From Myotis daubentonii (Eukaryota; Chordata; Mammalia; Chiroptera; Vespertilionidae): 64,000 nt of DNA. Below the pieces are notes generated by a model, which saw only the letters and a program-made list of their open reading frames with translations, had not been told where the DNA came from and made no database searches. Positions within the stretch are counted from its first letter, which is position 1, and every line of letters starts with the position of its first letter. The translations under genes and the position numbers were made by a program. The DNA is taken from contig NC_081842.1 of assembly GCF_963259705.1 (NCBI RefSeq), positions 181,478,349-181,542,348 of the forward strand. Direction: 5' to 3'. Shown piece by piece: positions 43,401 through 54,594 of the stretch.

Positions 43401-44077
43401 TACTTACTGTGCCAGTCATCAAGGGACTGTTCCTGAGCTTTGTACTCATCCTTCATTGCCCAGCTTTGTCATGCAGGAGCCGGGCCCTGTGATCATGCCT
43501 CCTTTGCCAACTGGCATAATGCTGAACTTTGTCAGTAGAGGGCACTGGAGGGCACGACAGGAAGGAGGGACTTATCTTCCTGGTTCTGTGTGCTTTCTTT
43601 CCTTTGCTCCTGTGGTGAACAGCAACCAGGATGTAAAGGACACCCAATCTCAATGGTGCTTACACCTCAGCAAGTGTCACTGGCACCCTAGAAGGTAGCT
43701 TCCCAGCAGATGTCAGCAGCACTCTCACTAGCAGCTCCTTGAGGTGGGGGGAGGGGGGTCTTCATCACACTCCAGAAGATAGATCCCTAGAGTGTTTTGT
43801 GGGCACCCCAGAGGCTGGTTTACCACTGGGGGCGCCTGAGCAAACCTCTCCATCATCCAGTGGACTACAGTCACACCCTCTCCATTGAGGTCTGAATCTC
43901 AGCCTAGGAGTGGGGTTCTCTTCCAAATTTGTTTCTTCCTTGCACATGAAAAGCAAATCTCTTGCTCTCCTTTATTCACAACCCTCTGACACCAACCAAT
44001 TCTCCAACTCTCAGACACTGACTGGGTGTCCTACAATTTAATCAGGACATAACTACCTGGAGTTAGCACTGACCCAA
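43401..44077. other. unassigned non-coding DNA
   Basis: No gene or named repeat can be supported. Overlapping short frames at 43453-43698 are incidental. Confidence 0.45.
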
Positions 44078-44085
44078 GGTTAAGG

Positions 44086-44307
44086 AAGTGGTTCTCAACC
44101 TTGCCTGCACATTAGAATCACCTGGGAATCTTTTTAAAATCCTAATTTCTGGGCCTCATCCTCCGGAAATTCTGTTTCTTTGTTATGGGGTGGGGCCACA
44201 ACATTAGTAACAAAAAAACAGAATTTCCGGAGGATGAGGCCCAGAAATTAGGATTTTGAAAAGATTCCCAGGTGATTCTAATGTGCAGCCAAGGTTGAGA
44301 ACCACTG
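44086..44307. mobile_element. hAT-type transposon with near-perfect ~91-bp inverted arms
   Basis: The left arm starts 'agtggttctcaaccttgcct' and the right arm ends 'aggttgagaaccact'. By eye the two 91-bp arms differ at only two sites, around a spacer of roughly 40 bp ('tatggggtggggccacaaca'). Flanking octamers ggttaagg (44078-44085) and ggtgaagg (44308-44315) match at seven of eight. The terminal text resembles old MER5-type hATs ('cacattagaatcacctggg'), but the arms are far more alike than expected for such an old family. Confidence 0.85.
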
Positions 44308-44315
44308 GGTGAAGG

Positions 44316-45195
44316 GCTCAGGCTGCACAAAACCACCTTATGACGTCGGATGCCAGTCATAGTCCCAGGTTGTCACCTAGACTTCTGACCAACTGGCTAC
44401 AACTTGGGGATTCCCACAACTCTCTCTTAAATTTACCAGTTTATTATAAAGGATACATAATCACTCTGTTGTACACCTGAAACTAATATAATAGTATATA
44501 TCAACTGTAATTGAAAAACAACTTTAAAAATAAATTAAATTAAGGGCACAATAAAGGATACAGATGAACAACCAGATGAAGAGGTGCAGAGTGTGAGATC
44601 TGGAGATGTCCTGAGCACAGGCGCGTCAGACCTATGGAGTTAGGGTGTGTCATCCTCCTGGCATGAGGGTGTGTTTATCAACCCAGAAGTTTTCCAAACC
44701 CCACAGTTTAGGGAATTTTTTATGGAGGTTTCCTCACATAAGCAGGCAACTCCTCTCCCATCCCTGGAGGATAAGGGGTGGGGCTGATGTTCCAAGCTTG
44801 TAATCATGTTTAGTCTTTCTGGTGACCAGGCCCCATGCAGGAAGGACCCCACCAAGAGTTGCATCATTAGAACAAAAGAAGCTCTATCACTCAGAAAATT
44901 ACAAGAGATTTAGGAACTCTGTAAGGCATTCCTATCTCCTCCATCACTCAAGAAAGTATAGGCCTTTCGGAGCTCCATGTCAGGATTCAGGGGCAGAAGA
45001 CAGTATACATATTTCTTCTTATTTCACAGGTACCATGCCGCAACTCTGAAGGTAGAGACTGCAACTTAATTCTCTATTTCTGCATTCTTCAGTGTTATCC
45101 TTAGCCCTTAGTTAATATTCTCTGTAACTAGGTTACAATTCTTTATATTAAACTTTCACTATTCAAATTTATGTATGGTTTCTATCTTCTAACTA
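44316..45195. other. unassigned non-coding DNA
   Basis: No gene visible. 44430-44560 contains 'ttgtacacctgaaactaata', resembling a common antisense L1-type or MaLR-type tail, but it is too short to name. Confidence 0.4.
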
Positions 45196-45495
45196 GACCC
45201 TGACTGACAGGCTTAAAGAGAGTTACTTAACCTCTCTGAGCTTCAATTGCTACTTTGGTAAAATATAAATAATCCTATATAATAAAAGGCTAATATGCAA
45301 ATCTACCAAACGGTAGAACTGGTTGCTATGATGCGCACTGACCACCAGAGGGCAGACACTCAATGCAGGAGCTGCCCCCTGGTAGTCAGTGCACTCCCAC
45401 AGAAGGAACACTGCTCAGCCAGAAGCTGGGGCTCACGGCTGGTGAGCACAGCACGGGTGGCAAGAGCCTCTCTTGCCTCTGAGGCAGCGCTAAGG

Positions 45496-45553
45496 ATGTC
45501 TGACTGCCAGCTTAGGCCCACTTCCCCCCAGGCCTAAGCTGGCAGTCAGACAT
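45496..45553. repeat. perfect hairpin, 23-bp arms and 12-nt loop, inside Helitron
   Basis: The arms 45496-45518 (atgtctgactgccagc...) and 45531-45553 are fully complementary. The core atgtctgactgcc and ttaggcc are shared with the hairpin at 17562-17625, while the middle bases differ in a compensated way. Confidence 0.9.
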
Positions 45554-45606
45554 TCCCCAAGGACTCCCAGACTGCAAGAGTGTGCAGGCTGGGCCGAGAG
45601 ACTCCC

Positions 45607-45627
45607 CCCACACACACACACACACCT
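45607..45627. repeat. (CA)n microsatellite in Helitron
   Basis: About nine CA units in the C-rich part ahead of the Helitron 3' hairpin. Confidence 0.9.
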
Positions 45628-45924
45628 CCCCAACCCTGTCCTGAGTGCACGAATTTCATGCGCCGGGCCTCTAGTAATAATATCTCTCTTACCGAATTAC
45701 AAAAAAATAAAAAATAAATAAGAGCTGCTGTAATATATAGCACTTAGAAGAGCATTAGTTACAGTGCTCAATAGTTGAAACTTTTTTGTTTCATTAATTT
45801 ATACCCTAATAAGTGGTGAATCTGGAATTGCACCTGGATCTAAATTATTCTAAAAAGTACTTTCTTTCCACAGCTGCATGTTAAAATATCCATCTCTTAA
45901 GAAACATGAGTTTTTAGAAAGCAG

Positions 45925-46175
45925 TCAGTATAGTGGTTAAGAGCTAGGGTTTTTGGAAGCCAAAAAGTCTGACTCTGGTGCCAACATTTATCAATTGTGT
46001 ATCCTGAGCAAGTTACTTAAGCTCTCTACACCTCAGCTTCCTGGTCTGTACAAAGGGATCATGGTAGCACCTGCCTCACAGGGCTATTTGAGGTTGGGAA
46101 GGTTATTATGCAAAGTGCTCAGCTGGTGCCTTGCCCAGAGCAAGAGTTCAACAGTCAGCATCATTAGTCTTACTT
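45925..46175 (+). repeat. MIR SINE, near full length
   Basis: Sense MIR from head to tail: 'agtatagtggttaagagcta', 'tctgactctggtgccaacat', 'ttactta' with 'agctctctacacctcagctt', 'ggatcatggtagcacctgcc', 'tcacagggctatttgaggtt' and 'gccttgcccagagcaagagt'. The tRNA-like head 'agtggttaaga' is retained. Confidence 0.8.
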
Positions 46176-46765
46176 CCCTTGCACTCATCATGGTGGCTGG
46201 AGCATAATAAGCACACGATAGATGTTGCTGGCATTGGTGCTGGTGTTGTTGAATATATTCAGCAGGTTCTTTGAATAAATAAATAAAAGCATGTGGAAGA
46301 GCCAACTGATAGAGAAATTTGCTTTTAAAATGTTGGGGGCCAGAAAACATGCCAAAGCACTATGTAGAGTGCCCTTCCCTTGCACAAAACCCACGGGCTC
46401 AGGGCAGCAGCCCAAGAACCTGGAACTTCTCTCCCAGAAGGCAAGAGGCCACCAAGGCAGTGTTGCCAAGGCAGCCCAAGCCAGGAACACACAAACAGAG
46501 CAATCTGACCTTGGGAGAGAGATCATATTCTGCTTAAGGATGTGTGAAGTGGCGCCTCCAGTGAAGGTGAGGGAGGGCATGAAGCAGGGCAAGCGGTCAG
46601 GAGGCTTTTGAGGAGCAGCAACCCACACCCAGAGCCAACCTGGACACGTAATAACAGGAAGCGCTGTTTGCCAAGCCGCTGCCTGGGCCACCGCTGTGCT
46701 AGGCCCTTTACCCACTCCACTCATTTTTCACACTCCTGAGGGATGGGCATTAAATCTGGTGGCTT
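46176..46765. other. unassigned non-coding DNA
   Basis: The 178-residue minus frame at 46188-46724 is among the longer ones here. However, it overlaps plus-strand frames at 46291-46611, has no recognisable domain and enters old repeat sequence at its end. I do not call it a gene. Confidence 0.45.
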
Positions 46766-46769
46766 CTAC

Positions 46770-46890
46770 TCCGGGCAGCTCTGGGCTATGACTGAGGCTC
46801 TGTGACCTTGGACAAGGTCCTTCACCTCTCTGAGGTGTTCTGTAAATCAGAGAAACGGCAGTGCCTACCTCACAGAAGAGGAGGAAAGAC
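46770..46890 (+). repeat. MIR SINE fragment
   Basis: Sense MIR: 'gactgaggctctgtgacctt', 'ggacaaggtccttcacctct' and 'ctgaggtgttctgtaaatca'. Confidence 0.6.
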
Positions 46891-46899
46891 AACATTCAA

Positions 46900-47405
46900 T
46901 AGTAAACTTCAGTCTCCCTTCACAGAGTTTCCTAAATCTGAGCAAAAGCTGAGGCAGGAAGTGGAAGCTTACTGGGACAGTATGACCTCCGAAAGTAGCT
47001 CTGAGTTCACATTCAGGCCTAAACACATTCAAGAATGCTCTCTGGATAAAATTGGCTCTTGACCAAATTGGGGGGTAGGAGGAGAATAGTAGCCAACTTT
47101 TATTGAGCACTCTCTGTCCTCGGCAAGACTCTGAGCTCCCTAAGGTTGGAGTCTATTCAATGTGTCTGCCTCCGATTTGTTTGCCCAAGACAGAGCCTAG
47201 CACAAAGTGGGGACCAAAAGCCCTTTTAATCTTTGTCTTTCAGAGGCTTTGAGGTCTTGTCAAAGTAAAGGCAGAGGCATTAAAAGGGACCTAAGAAGGT
47301 GAAATAATTATTAAGACCCCCCAATTCCCATGTTATCACATGTAGTCATGAGCACAGCCCTATGAGGCATGGATTACTACTCCCACCCTCCTCATTAAGG
47401 AAAAG
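46900..47405. other. unassigned non-coding DNA
   Basis: No gene visible. 47095-47230 may hold an old LINE or MIR tail ('gacagagcctagcacaaagt'). Confidence 0.4.
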
Positions 47406-47412
47406 GAATCAC

Positions 47413-47625
47413 CCAGCCAGTGTGGCTCAGTGGTTGAGCATAGACCCATGAACCAAGAGGTCCCTGGTTTGACTCCCAATCAGGGCACATGCCCAGGCTG
47501 TGGGCTAGATCCCCAGTAGGGGGCGTGCAGGAGGCAGCCCATAATGTTCTCTCTCATGGATGTTTCTATCTCTCTATCCATCTCCCTCCCTCTCTCTCTA
47601 AAATCAATAATACATATTTTTTAAA
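47413..47625 (+). mobile_element. Ves SINE, diverged copy
   Basis: The head 'cagccagtgtggctcagtgg' and 'tccctggtttgactcccaat', the body 'gcaggaggcagcccataatg' and the tail 'ctaaaatcaataatacatat' identify it. The duplication is unclear ('aaggaatcac' against 'aaagaaatta'), suggesting an older copy. Confidence 0.88.
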
Positions 47626-47639
47626 AGAAAAGAAATTAA

Positions 47640-47820
47640 CATTTATGGGGCAGCAATTATGTACTTGGCGCTCTGCTAAGTCATTTACAGTTATCCTCAT
47701 TTTATATTTCTTCTTTAACTGAGACTTAAAGAAGAAAAATGACTTGCCCCTACTCCTGAGTAATAACTGGTCCTATGTAACCCCAAAGCTGGCATTAATT
47801 CCAAGGCCCGTGCCTTTCAT
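47640..47820 (-). repeat. MIR SINE (antisense)
   Basis: Reversed MIR: 'gcaattatgtacttggcgct', 'ctgctaagtcatttacagtt', 'atcctcattttatatttctt' and 'gacttgcccctactcctgag'. The Ves SINE inserted at its edge. Confidence 0.6.
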
Positions 47821-47869
47821 CTGCCCCCTTATGGCAGGAGAGGCATGGGGCTCTAGAGAGGGATGGAGC

Positions 47870-48350
47870 AGAGACTCAAAGCCCAGCCCCATGGGGTCAG
47901 AGAGCGCCCTGAGGAGACACACAGGATGAACCCTGGGGGCAGCCTTCCAGGCGGAGACCTGGTGTGGAAACAGAGAGACATTCACTATGGCTGCAGTGAC
48001 AAGAGAAGTGGGTGTGAAAGGAGAAGTGGGAAGGCACCAGATCATAAAGGTCCTCGTCGGTCAAGGTGAGGAGTCTGGACTTTACTCCAAGGACAACAGA
48101 AAACCTTTGCTGGGTTTTATACAGGAGAATAACAATCTAATTTGACTTGTACAACATAGTCTAGCCTTGTGGTATGGAGTAGAGATTGGAGAAGTGAAGA
48201 TGCTAACTCTAGAAGCTTACGAAGAAAGCCAAGCAATGTCGGTGGCTTGGACCAGCGACAATGGAGATAGGACGGGAAGCTGTGAAAGGATTTCAAGGAG
48301 CTCAGCAGTCATCTGTGGTGAAAGTGTCATCACCTATAATTTAGCCAGAG
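47870..48350 (+). repeat. ancient L2-like LINE remnant
   Basis: It follows the same old segment order: 'cagccttccaggcggagacc', 'aggcaccagatcataaaggt', 'caaggtgaggagtctggact', 'ttactccaaggacaacagaa', 'ttatacaggagaataacaat' and 'gtggcttggaccagcgacaa'. Confidence 0.6.
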
Positions 48351-48609
48351 GAAATCTAAGACATCAGGGAGAATCTGTGTCACACTTGATCCAAAGGTGT
48401 GCTTGACTAAGGGGACCCTGGGCTGGCAGTATGGGCTTTCCCTTGACCAGTGATGTTGGAAGCTTTGGAACGCGGAGCTGGGAGGGAAGGGAAGTAGCCC
48501 AATGACTGGACAAAGGGTGGTATCTGGCAAAGGCACCATCCAGTGGCTGATGTGTAAAAAGGCAAAGATTTCTTAGCCAAATCTCTCATTTTACGGCTGA
48601 GGATACTAG

Positions 48610-48815
48610 GACTAGTGTGTAGTGGCTGAAGCACAGTCTCCAATAGCCAACAGACCTGGGTTTCACCCTGACTTTGCCAATGACTCGCTGGAGAAGTCGT
48701 GTGACCTCTGTGAGCCTCCGTTTCCCTGTCGGTAAAGTGGGTATAATAAGACTTCTTTGATAGGAGTTTTGCAGGGGACTTAAGTAAATTGCTGGTAAAT
48801 CACCAAACACAGTTC
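48610..48815 (+). repeat. MIR SINE
   Basis: Sense MIR: 'agacctgggtttcaccctga', 'ctttgccaatgactcgctgg', 'tgtgagcctccgtttccctg' and 'tcggtaaagtgggtataata'. Confidence 0.72.
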
Positions 48816-49109
48816 GTTTACTTATTTACTAACTCAGACCTTGGAAATGGGAGATGTGGACAGACCTGGAAGATACTCAGAAGTTAGGAAGAACAGGAAT
48901 TGGTGATTGATCAGATGGGGGTGGGGGTGTAAAAGAAGGGGCAGAGGCCCGGATGATGCTCAGATATAGGATGCGGGACCCCTCCCACAGGAACCCCAGC
49001 CTCTGGGCGCCATGTGCAGGAAACTGCGCAATACTCCACTCCTCCTTCCCTCATCACCAGAAATTCCCCAGAAGACTGGGCTCCCATAAAAAGGAAAATG
49101 AGAAAAACA

Positions 49110-49330
49110 ACATGCATCAAGCATTTGCTACATGGCAGCTGAGGACTTTACATGTATTAAGGTCATTTAAAGCTCACAACCACCTGTGAGGAAGCAAGTA
49201 GTAGTATCCCATTTTATAAGTGAGAAAACTGAGGCTTGGGAGAAAAAGCAGCTCACCTCAGCCCTCCTGGCGAAAAAAGTAGCAGATCCAGGTCTCAAAT
49301 CCGAACCTGACACTAGCCCACCTGAGCAGC
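49110..49330 (-). repeat. MIR SINE (antisense)
   Basis: Reversed MIR: 'agcatttgctacatggcagc', 'tgaggactttacatgtatta', 'agctcacaaccacctgtgag', 'cccattttataagtgagaaa' and 'actgaggcttgggagaaaaa'. Confidence 0.7.
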
Positions 49331-49621
49331 TGAGGTTGCAGACACTTTTGCTGGGAGCGCCAGGCTCTGCTGCTCCACACCCTCCACTGGGCGGTCTAGC
49401 CGGTTGGCAGATGACTGATTTAGTGGGGAGGCTCAGTAGAAACAGCCGGGCGCCTGAGTGAATTTGTGACCCCACAACCAGGTGTTTCTGCTGCCTGCTG
49501 ACAGCACCTGGATTACGTGTGGCAGGAAGAGGAACAGGCCTGGGACTTTCGATGTGAAATTGCAGCACCAGCCTGCTTCGGCTCTCAAGGATCCCCTCTG
49601 GCTCTCAAAAGTTTGTGGTCC

Positions 49622-49775
49622 CCAACAGCCTTGCTCCACAATGGTGGTCCGTAGACCAGGAGCCTCAACGCCACCCGGGAGCTCATTACAAATGCACAAC
49701 CTCAGGCCCCACTGGACTTTCTGAAACAGAATCTGCATTGACATTAAGATCTACAGGTGTTTGGTGCACAGGAGA
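49622..49775. repeat. MER5A-like hAT remnant
   Basis: Diverged text typical of MER5A: 'tggtggtccgtagaccagga', 'gcctcaacgccacccgggag', 'ctcattacaaatgcacaacc', 'tcaggccccactggactttc' and 'gaaacagaatctgcattgac'. This is an ancient non-autonomous hAT-Charlie element shared among mammals. Confidence 0.72.
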
Positions 49776-49819
49776 CACAGGACAAAGAGCACAGGCCCAC
49801 AAGTCCAGACACGGAGGTA

Positions 49820-49925
49820 AGAGTCCTGACCAGCCACCGAGAGGCGCTGTGACCTTGGGCAAGTTTCTTCTCGCTGAGCCCCCTCATCTGTAAAATGTAA
49901 GTACTTAGACCAGATACTCTCTGAG
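49820..49925 (+). repeat. MIR SINE fragment
   Basis: Sense MIR: 'gcgctgtgaccttgggcaag', 'tttcttctcgctgagccccc' and 'tcatctgtaaaatgtaagta'. Confidence 0.6.
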
Positions 49926-49989
49926 GGGACACCAGCCATTGGAGGGAACAGAGACCTGGGAAGTCACACTCAAGCTCCATGAATATTTT

Positions 49990-50110
49990 AACTAAGTAAT
50001 TAACACCACAGATTTGTACTGAGCACCTACTATGTGCCAGGTAATCTAGGCCCTGTTGATACCAGTGATAAACAAGTCCTTGCTCTAATGAAGTTTATAT
50101 TAACTAATGA
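49990..50110 (+). repeat. ancient L2-like LINE fragment
   Basis: The text 'gtactgagcacctactatgt', 'gccaggtaatctaggccctg' and 'agtgataaacaagtccttgc' matches the start of the old LINE segment also present at 12770 and 52645. Confidence 0.55.
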
Positions 50111-50379
50111 AATGGGATCAAAAGCCCGCCTCAACTCCCTAAAAGCTGTGTGATTTTGGTAACACAATTCAACTTTACTAGTATCTAGCTTTCTCACCTA
50201 TAAAATAATAAGAGCAGCTAACAATTATTAGGCACTAATTATTTAATGTCAGGCACTATTCTGAACACAAGGATTCCCTGGGAGGCAGTATATAACATGA
50301 GTTCCAGTCCCCTCAATAGCTGTGTGACTTTGGGGCAATCATTTGACCTCTCTATGCCTGGGATCCTGATGCTGTGAGT

Positions 50380-52620
50380 GCTCCCAGGTGCCCTTCAAGG
50401 AATGAAGCACTGAGTGCCCCTCAAGACAGCCCACAGCTGTCAGCCCTCTTTGGGGATGGCCTTGGCTAAAGAAAACAGTCTCACCTAAGTTCACGCTCAC
50501 ATCCAAGGTCCAATCAATACAGGGGTACAAAGCCCAGTCCCCTCACCCCAACTAGGACCAACTGAAGAACCATCCACACTCCAGAGCACCCCGTGGGGGC
50601 AGCTGAGATCCTGGTTGAGGCCATGTCACAGCTTAGCATCTCCCTCCTGCCTTCTTCCGCAGATGCTGGTCCTAAAAGCACTCCCTCATAAACAGCCTGC
50701 ACGCCCACCTCCGCTCAGAGTCAGCTTCCTGAGCAACTTAGCCAGCCAGTGTCCCACCTCTACAGTGGGGGTGAGAGCAGCGCCTGCCTAGTAGGGCTTC
50801 TGTGCCCCCACCGAGCTCATTCGCTCAGGGAAGAGCGCCTCCAAAAGAATGTCCACTCTGTGCCTCAATAAATGTTTGTGGAGCAAAGAAAGGCAGTCAG
50901 ATTGGCCCAGAATATTTGAAATAGGTATGGCACAGAGGCGAGAAAAGAAGGAATCTGGAGTCCTTTTCCTTTAACTACATAATTAACACCACAGATTTGG
51001 GGCCTGGTTCAGTAATTAATATGTGCACGGGCTGCCTTTTAGAATGCTGCAAATGCAGGAACCTTTGTCGCAGCACTTGCCGTCCTGAAAGTTTCTCCTG
51101 CAGTTAAAGCAGACTTATTATGAGGTTATTCATTATCACAGTATTTGTAATAACAAAAGATTAGAATCAACACAAAGGATAATCAATGAGAAACTTAGAG
51201 AGAGAAAAAAAGATACATCCTTACAATGAAATATTTTGATACTATAAATGAAAAAGAATAATTTAGTATGTGCTGTTATAAAAAAATCTCAAGATATACT
51301 GCCTACTAAAAAAAAATAAGTGCAGAACAATAGTGAACTGTGCTAAGTAAAAAATAAAAAAGTGCAGGACTAGTACTCTATGTTAGTGTACTTCATGCTT
51401 GTATGTACATAAAACATCTCTGGGCAGAAAAACAAGAAACGGGCAATGCTGGTTGCTGGTGAGCAGCATGAATTAGCAGATGGGAGAAAGAGGTAGATGG
51501 GAAATTTTCACCTGATGTCATTCTATACTTTTTTTCATTCCATTAAATGTTTCTTTCTGGTGAATAAAAAATAATAATTTATGCGACCAGATCAGTCTAG
51601 TAAGGACATTAGGCCGCAGGGCAGAGCTTAACTTTCCTGTTTGCTTCTGGAGTTCGCAGCTTGGTCAGAAGCTTCTCCCTGAGTGAGTGAGCCCCAGCCT
51701 CCTGCTTCAGGGAACCTCATTCTGTACTTATTGATGTTTAAACCTATCCCCTGGTCAAAAAAATAAAGGAGGAAGAGTAGAGAAAGAGCAAGCCCTCTCT
51801 GATGTTTTTATCCCATTCAGGCCCCTAACAGGACTAATGTCAACCCCTTCTCCCATTTGTCCAGCACTGGCCTCATTCCAAGTAAACTCACTTCTCTTAC
51901 AGGATCACCGATGCATAGACATACAGAAAAGATGGCATCTCTTTTCACAGGTAAGAAATTAAAACGTAGCAAGAATAAGTGGCTTGCCCAAGAACACATA
52001 GGCAGTAAATGATTTCAGGTAAAAATAAGATATTTGATTTAAAATACAGTATCTTAAGCAATAAAGGGTTTATTAATCCACACAGCGGAAGTCGGGAAGT
52101 AAGGGGGAAAAATTTGGAGACTCGGGGGCAGGAAGACGTGTCAGAGCTCAGGTGCCCCGTGTCCCTGTGTTTTGCTTCCTCAGCACATTGCCGATGTCTC
52201 TCCTCCTGGTCACAGATGGCTGCAGCAAGGGTTGCTTAAGGACACATTATCCAAAAAAGAGGACATTTATTTCTGTGAATCTCTCCTATGGCAATGAGAT
52301 CCTTTCCCAGAAGCCCCTCCTCGGTTTCCTCTCAGGTCCGATTGACTATATGATTAGTTCATATGTCCATACCCAAACCAGTTACTGACAAAGAGTTCGA
52401 GACTGCCATGGATGGCTTAAGCCAATCATGATTTATCCTCTTGAGTATGAGAATAGAGCCATCTCCCCTAAGCACCTGAGACCCCCACATTGGAGAGACA
52501 TTAGCAAGGGTGGAGTAAGGAATAACTATTATACAGGCACCTAACAATGTCTGTCCAGGCAGTAAATGTTGGCATCTCAACACAAAGTTGGACATGACTT
52601 GGTTAACCTAGATCATTAAC
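50380..52620. other. long unassigned non-coding stretch
   Basis: I see no gene. 51115-51560 is A-rich and retroposon-like ('tgctggttgctggtgagcag'), and 52010-52600 resembles an old DNA transposon or LTR that I cannot name. Frames here have no domains. Confidence 0.4.
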
Positions 52621-52624
52621 AAAA

Positions 52625-52860
52625 CTCATTATTCAGTAAACGTTTGCTGAGTACCTACTATGTGCAAGGCAATATACACAGGGTACCAGGAATTCTGAAA
52701 CAAAAGCCATGATCCCTTAAGGCCCTTCTCACAGGAATACAGACAAGTAAACAAGCAAATCCAACCCAGCATGGCCAGAAGCATGAGGAAAAGAGGGAGG
52801 GAGGGAGAGGCAACGGCCAGTTCAGAAGGTCAAGGGCAGATTTTCAAGATGTTCTAGTGG
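52625..52860 (+). repeat. ancient L2-like LINE fragment
   Basis: The text 'tattcagtaaacgtttgctg', 'agtacctactatgtgcaagg' and 'atacagacaagtaaacaagc' is the start of the same old LINE segment. Confidence 0.55.
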
Positions 52861-54190
52861 CTAGGCTGGTAAGGAAGCTTCTCGGTGATTTGCTCCAGGG
52901 TTCCACAGCATCCCTGTGATTCCCCTCCACCCTGCCAGAGCGCCACGCATGGTTCCTTTATTAATGCTAATGTGCCCTAATTTGAGAATGCTGTCCATTT
53001 CCTGATGGGTACACAGGCTAGTCCTTGAACTTCTGAATTGTGCACTCTGCTGTAACCCAGGTGAGCTGGGGCAGACACTGATGGAGCCTCTTCTAAAAGC
53101 TAACCAGGACCACCAAGCTAAGCAGCTAACTTCAGGATCCCAGCTAACTTGAGGATTGAACCCCTAACTTTGGGATTAGCTTTAGGGATGATTCTAAGTT
53201 TACAGCCCAGTCTCCAGGCCGTTAGCCTGGGTCACTGCCAGTTCCCACACTATGGCCAGAGTGACTTCTCGGGCACCAAAACTGGGTGCCCACACGTTCT
53301 CTAGCCCCAGCAGCCACCCTGCAAGGCTTATGGTCTCCCATTTTACAGACCAGAGTGGAGATCAGAATTCTGGTTCGTGAGGCCCTTTCCCTCCAACTCG
53401 CTCCCCGCTAACACACCTGCGCTGCATGGCTGGGCCGCAGCAGGGTGATCTGAAAAGTGGCAAGATGCACAGTGGAGAGACCAGCTTGAATGGGGCATTC
53501 TGCAAATGAGGCAGTTCGGAGCAATATGGCATACAGCTCTCAGGCAGAAGGGGATGGCAGGAGTTATATAAGGTTTCAGGGCCGGTATGGGATGATCCAG
53601 AGCAGGTATGGGAAACACCTGGCATTTTCACCTGCCCGACATCCATTTCTCCTCCTCGTCTTTACAGCACACTATTTCCCTTTGACCTCTAACTGTTCCC
53701 AATCCAACTGGTTCAAATAGGGCTTCACCCTGACTCAGGGGTCTCTGCCAATGAGATCCTGAGGAGGGAATGGCCTTTCCTGTGATTGGTTCAGGGTGGG
53801 CACATGACTGGAGTTAGTAGAACTGAGACTCAGCATGAGGGCTTCTCCTAAAGCCAGGGCGGGAAGCCCCAGCTGGCAGAACAGGAGCCAGGAGCTGCTG
53901 GCACCACCTTTCCCTCAGTTGGGAAGCTCCTGCCTGGAATGCAGCAAATGCAAAGGAGTCCAGAGTGGAAAGAAGAAAAATTCTGTCATTTCGATATTAA
54001 TTCAGCACAACCACTGGACTTTTGAGTGAAAGAGGCCAACCCAGTTCCTTTTGTGCTTAGTCCAATGTGAGTTTCTGACGCATGCAACTAAGAGTCCTGA
54101 CTAGTGTAGAAAGTCTTAAACTCCATCAAAGATTTGAGGTACAGATCAGGAAACTGAGGCAAAAACCCAGGTGTGTGGGAAACAGAAAGA
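52861..54190. other. unassigned non-coding DNA
   Basis: No gene visible. Overlapping frames at 53343-53720 on both strands lack domains. Confidence 0.45.
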
Positions 54191-54204
54191 GAGCTGCGAT
54201 TCCC

Positions 54205-54383
54205 AGCATACCTAATAGTTAAGTGCATGGCCTCTGAAATCATGTGACTGGGTCTGAACCCTGGCTAGGCTATTTCTTGGCTGTGGGAGGCACCGTCTCT
54301 GCCTCAGTTTCCTCATCTGTATGACATACATTCAAAAGAGTATCTTCCTACTAGGGTTGTTGGAAGGATTAAATGGACTAGCA
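54205..54383 (+). repeat. MIR SINE, left piece, split by a hAT
   Basis: Sense MIR: 'taatagttaagtgcatggcc', 'actgggtctgaaccctggct', 'ctgcctcagtttcctcatct' and 'tagggttgttggaaggatta'. It continues after the hAT as 'cacatgtgaagcccttacaa' at about 54602-54640. Confidence 0.75.
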
Positions 54384-54594
54384 CCATGGTCGGCAAACTG
54401 CGGCTCGCGAGCCACATGCGGCTCTTTGGCCCCTTGAGTGTGGCTCTTCCACAAAATACCACGTGCGGGCACACATGTACAGTGCAATTGAAACTTCGTG
54501 GCCCATGCGCAGAAGTCAGTATTTTGTGGAAGAGCCACACTCAAGGGGCCAAAGAGCCGCATGTGGCTTGCGAGCCGCAGTTTGCCAACCACTG
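54384..54594. mobile_element. palindromic non-autonomous hAT, 211 bp, exact 8-bp duplication
   Basis: The ~80-bp arms are inverted copies: 'ggcaaactgcggctcgcgag' at the left and its complement at the right, with 'ctctttggccccttgagtgt' in each. The octamer gactagca is repeated exactly at 54376-54383 and 54595-54602. It interrupts a MIR SINE. Because the arms are so alike, nearly identical peptides can be read on both strands from its two ends, which is diagnostic of the inverted repeat and not of a gene. Confidence 0.93.

Larger units (their letters stand above)
45273..45674 (+). mobile_element. complete HeliBat-type Helitron, 402 bp
   Basis: It begins TCCTATATAATAAAAGGCTA, directly after host A, and ends CGCCGGGCCTCTAG, directly before host T. 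The subterminal hairpin 'gtgcacgaatttcatgcgcc' is slightly worn. The interior includes 'gaccaccagagggcagacac', its inverted partner 'cccctggtagtcagtgcact', and a perfect hairpin at 45496-45553. This matches the common non-autonomous HeliBat design. It lies just 3' of MIR-like sequence. It has no Rep/helicase coding region. Confidence 0.96.

Noticed and set aside
46188..46724. 178-residue minus-strand frame
   Set aside because: No recognisable domain. It overlaps plus-strand frames of 72-106 residues and has no visible promoter or splice context.
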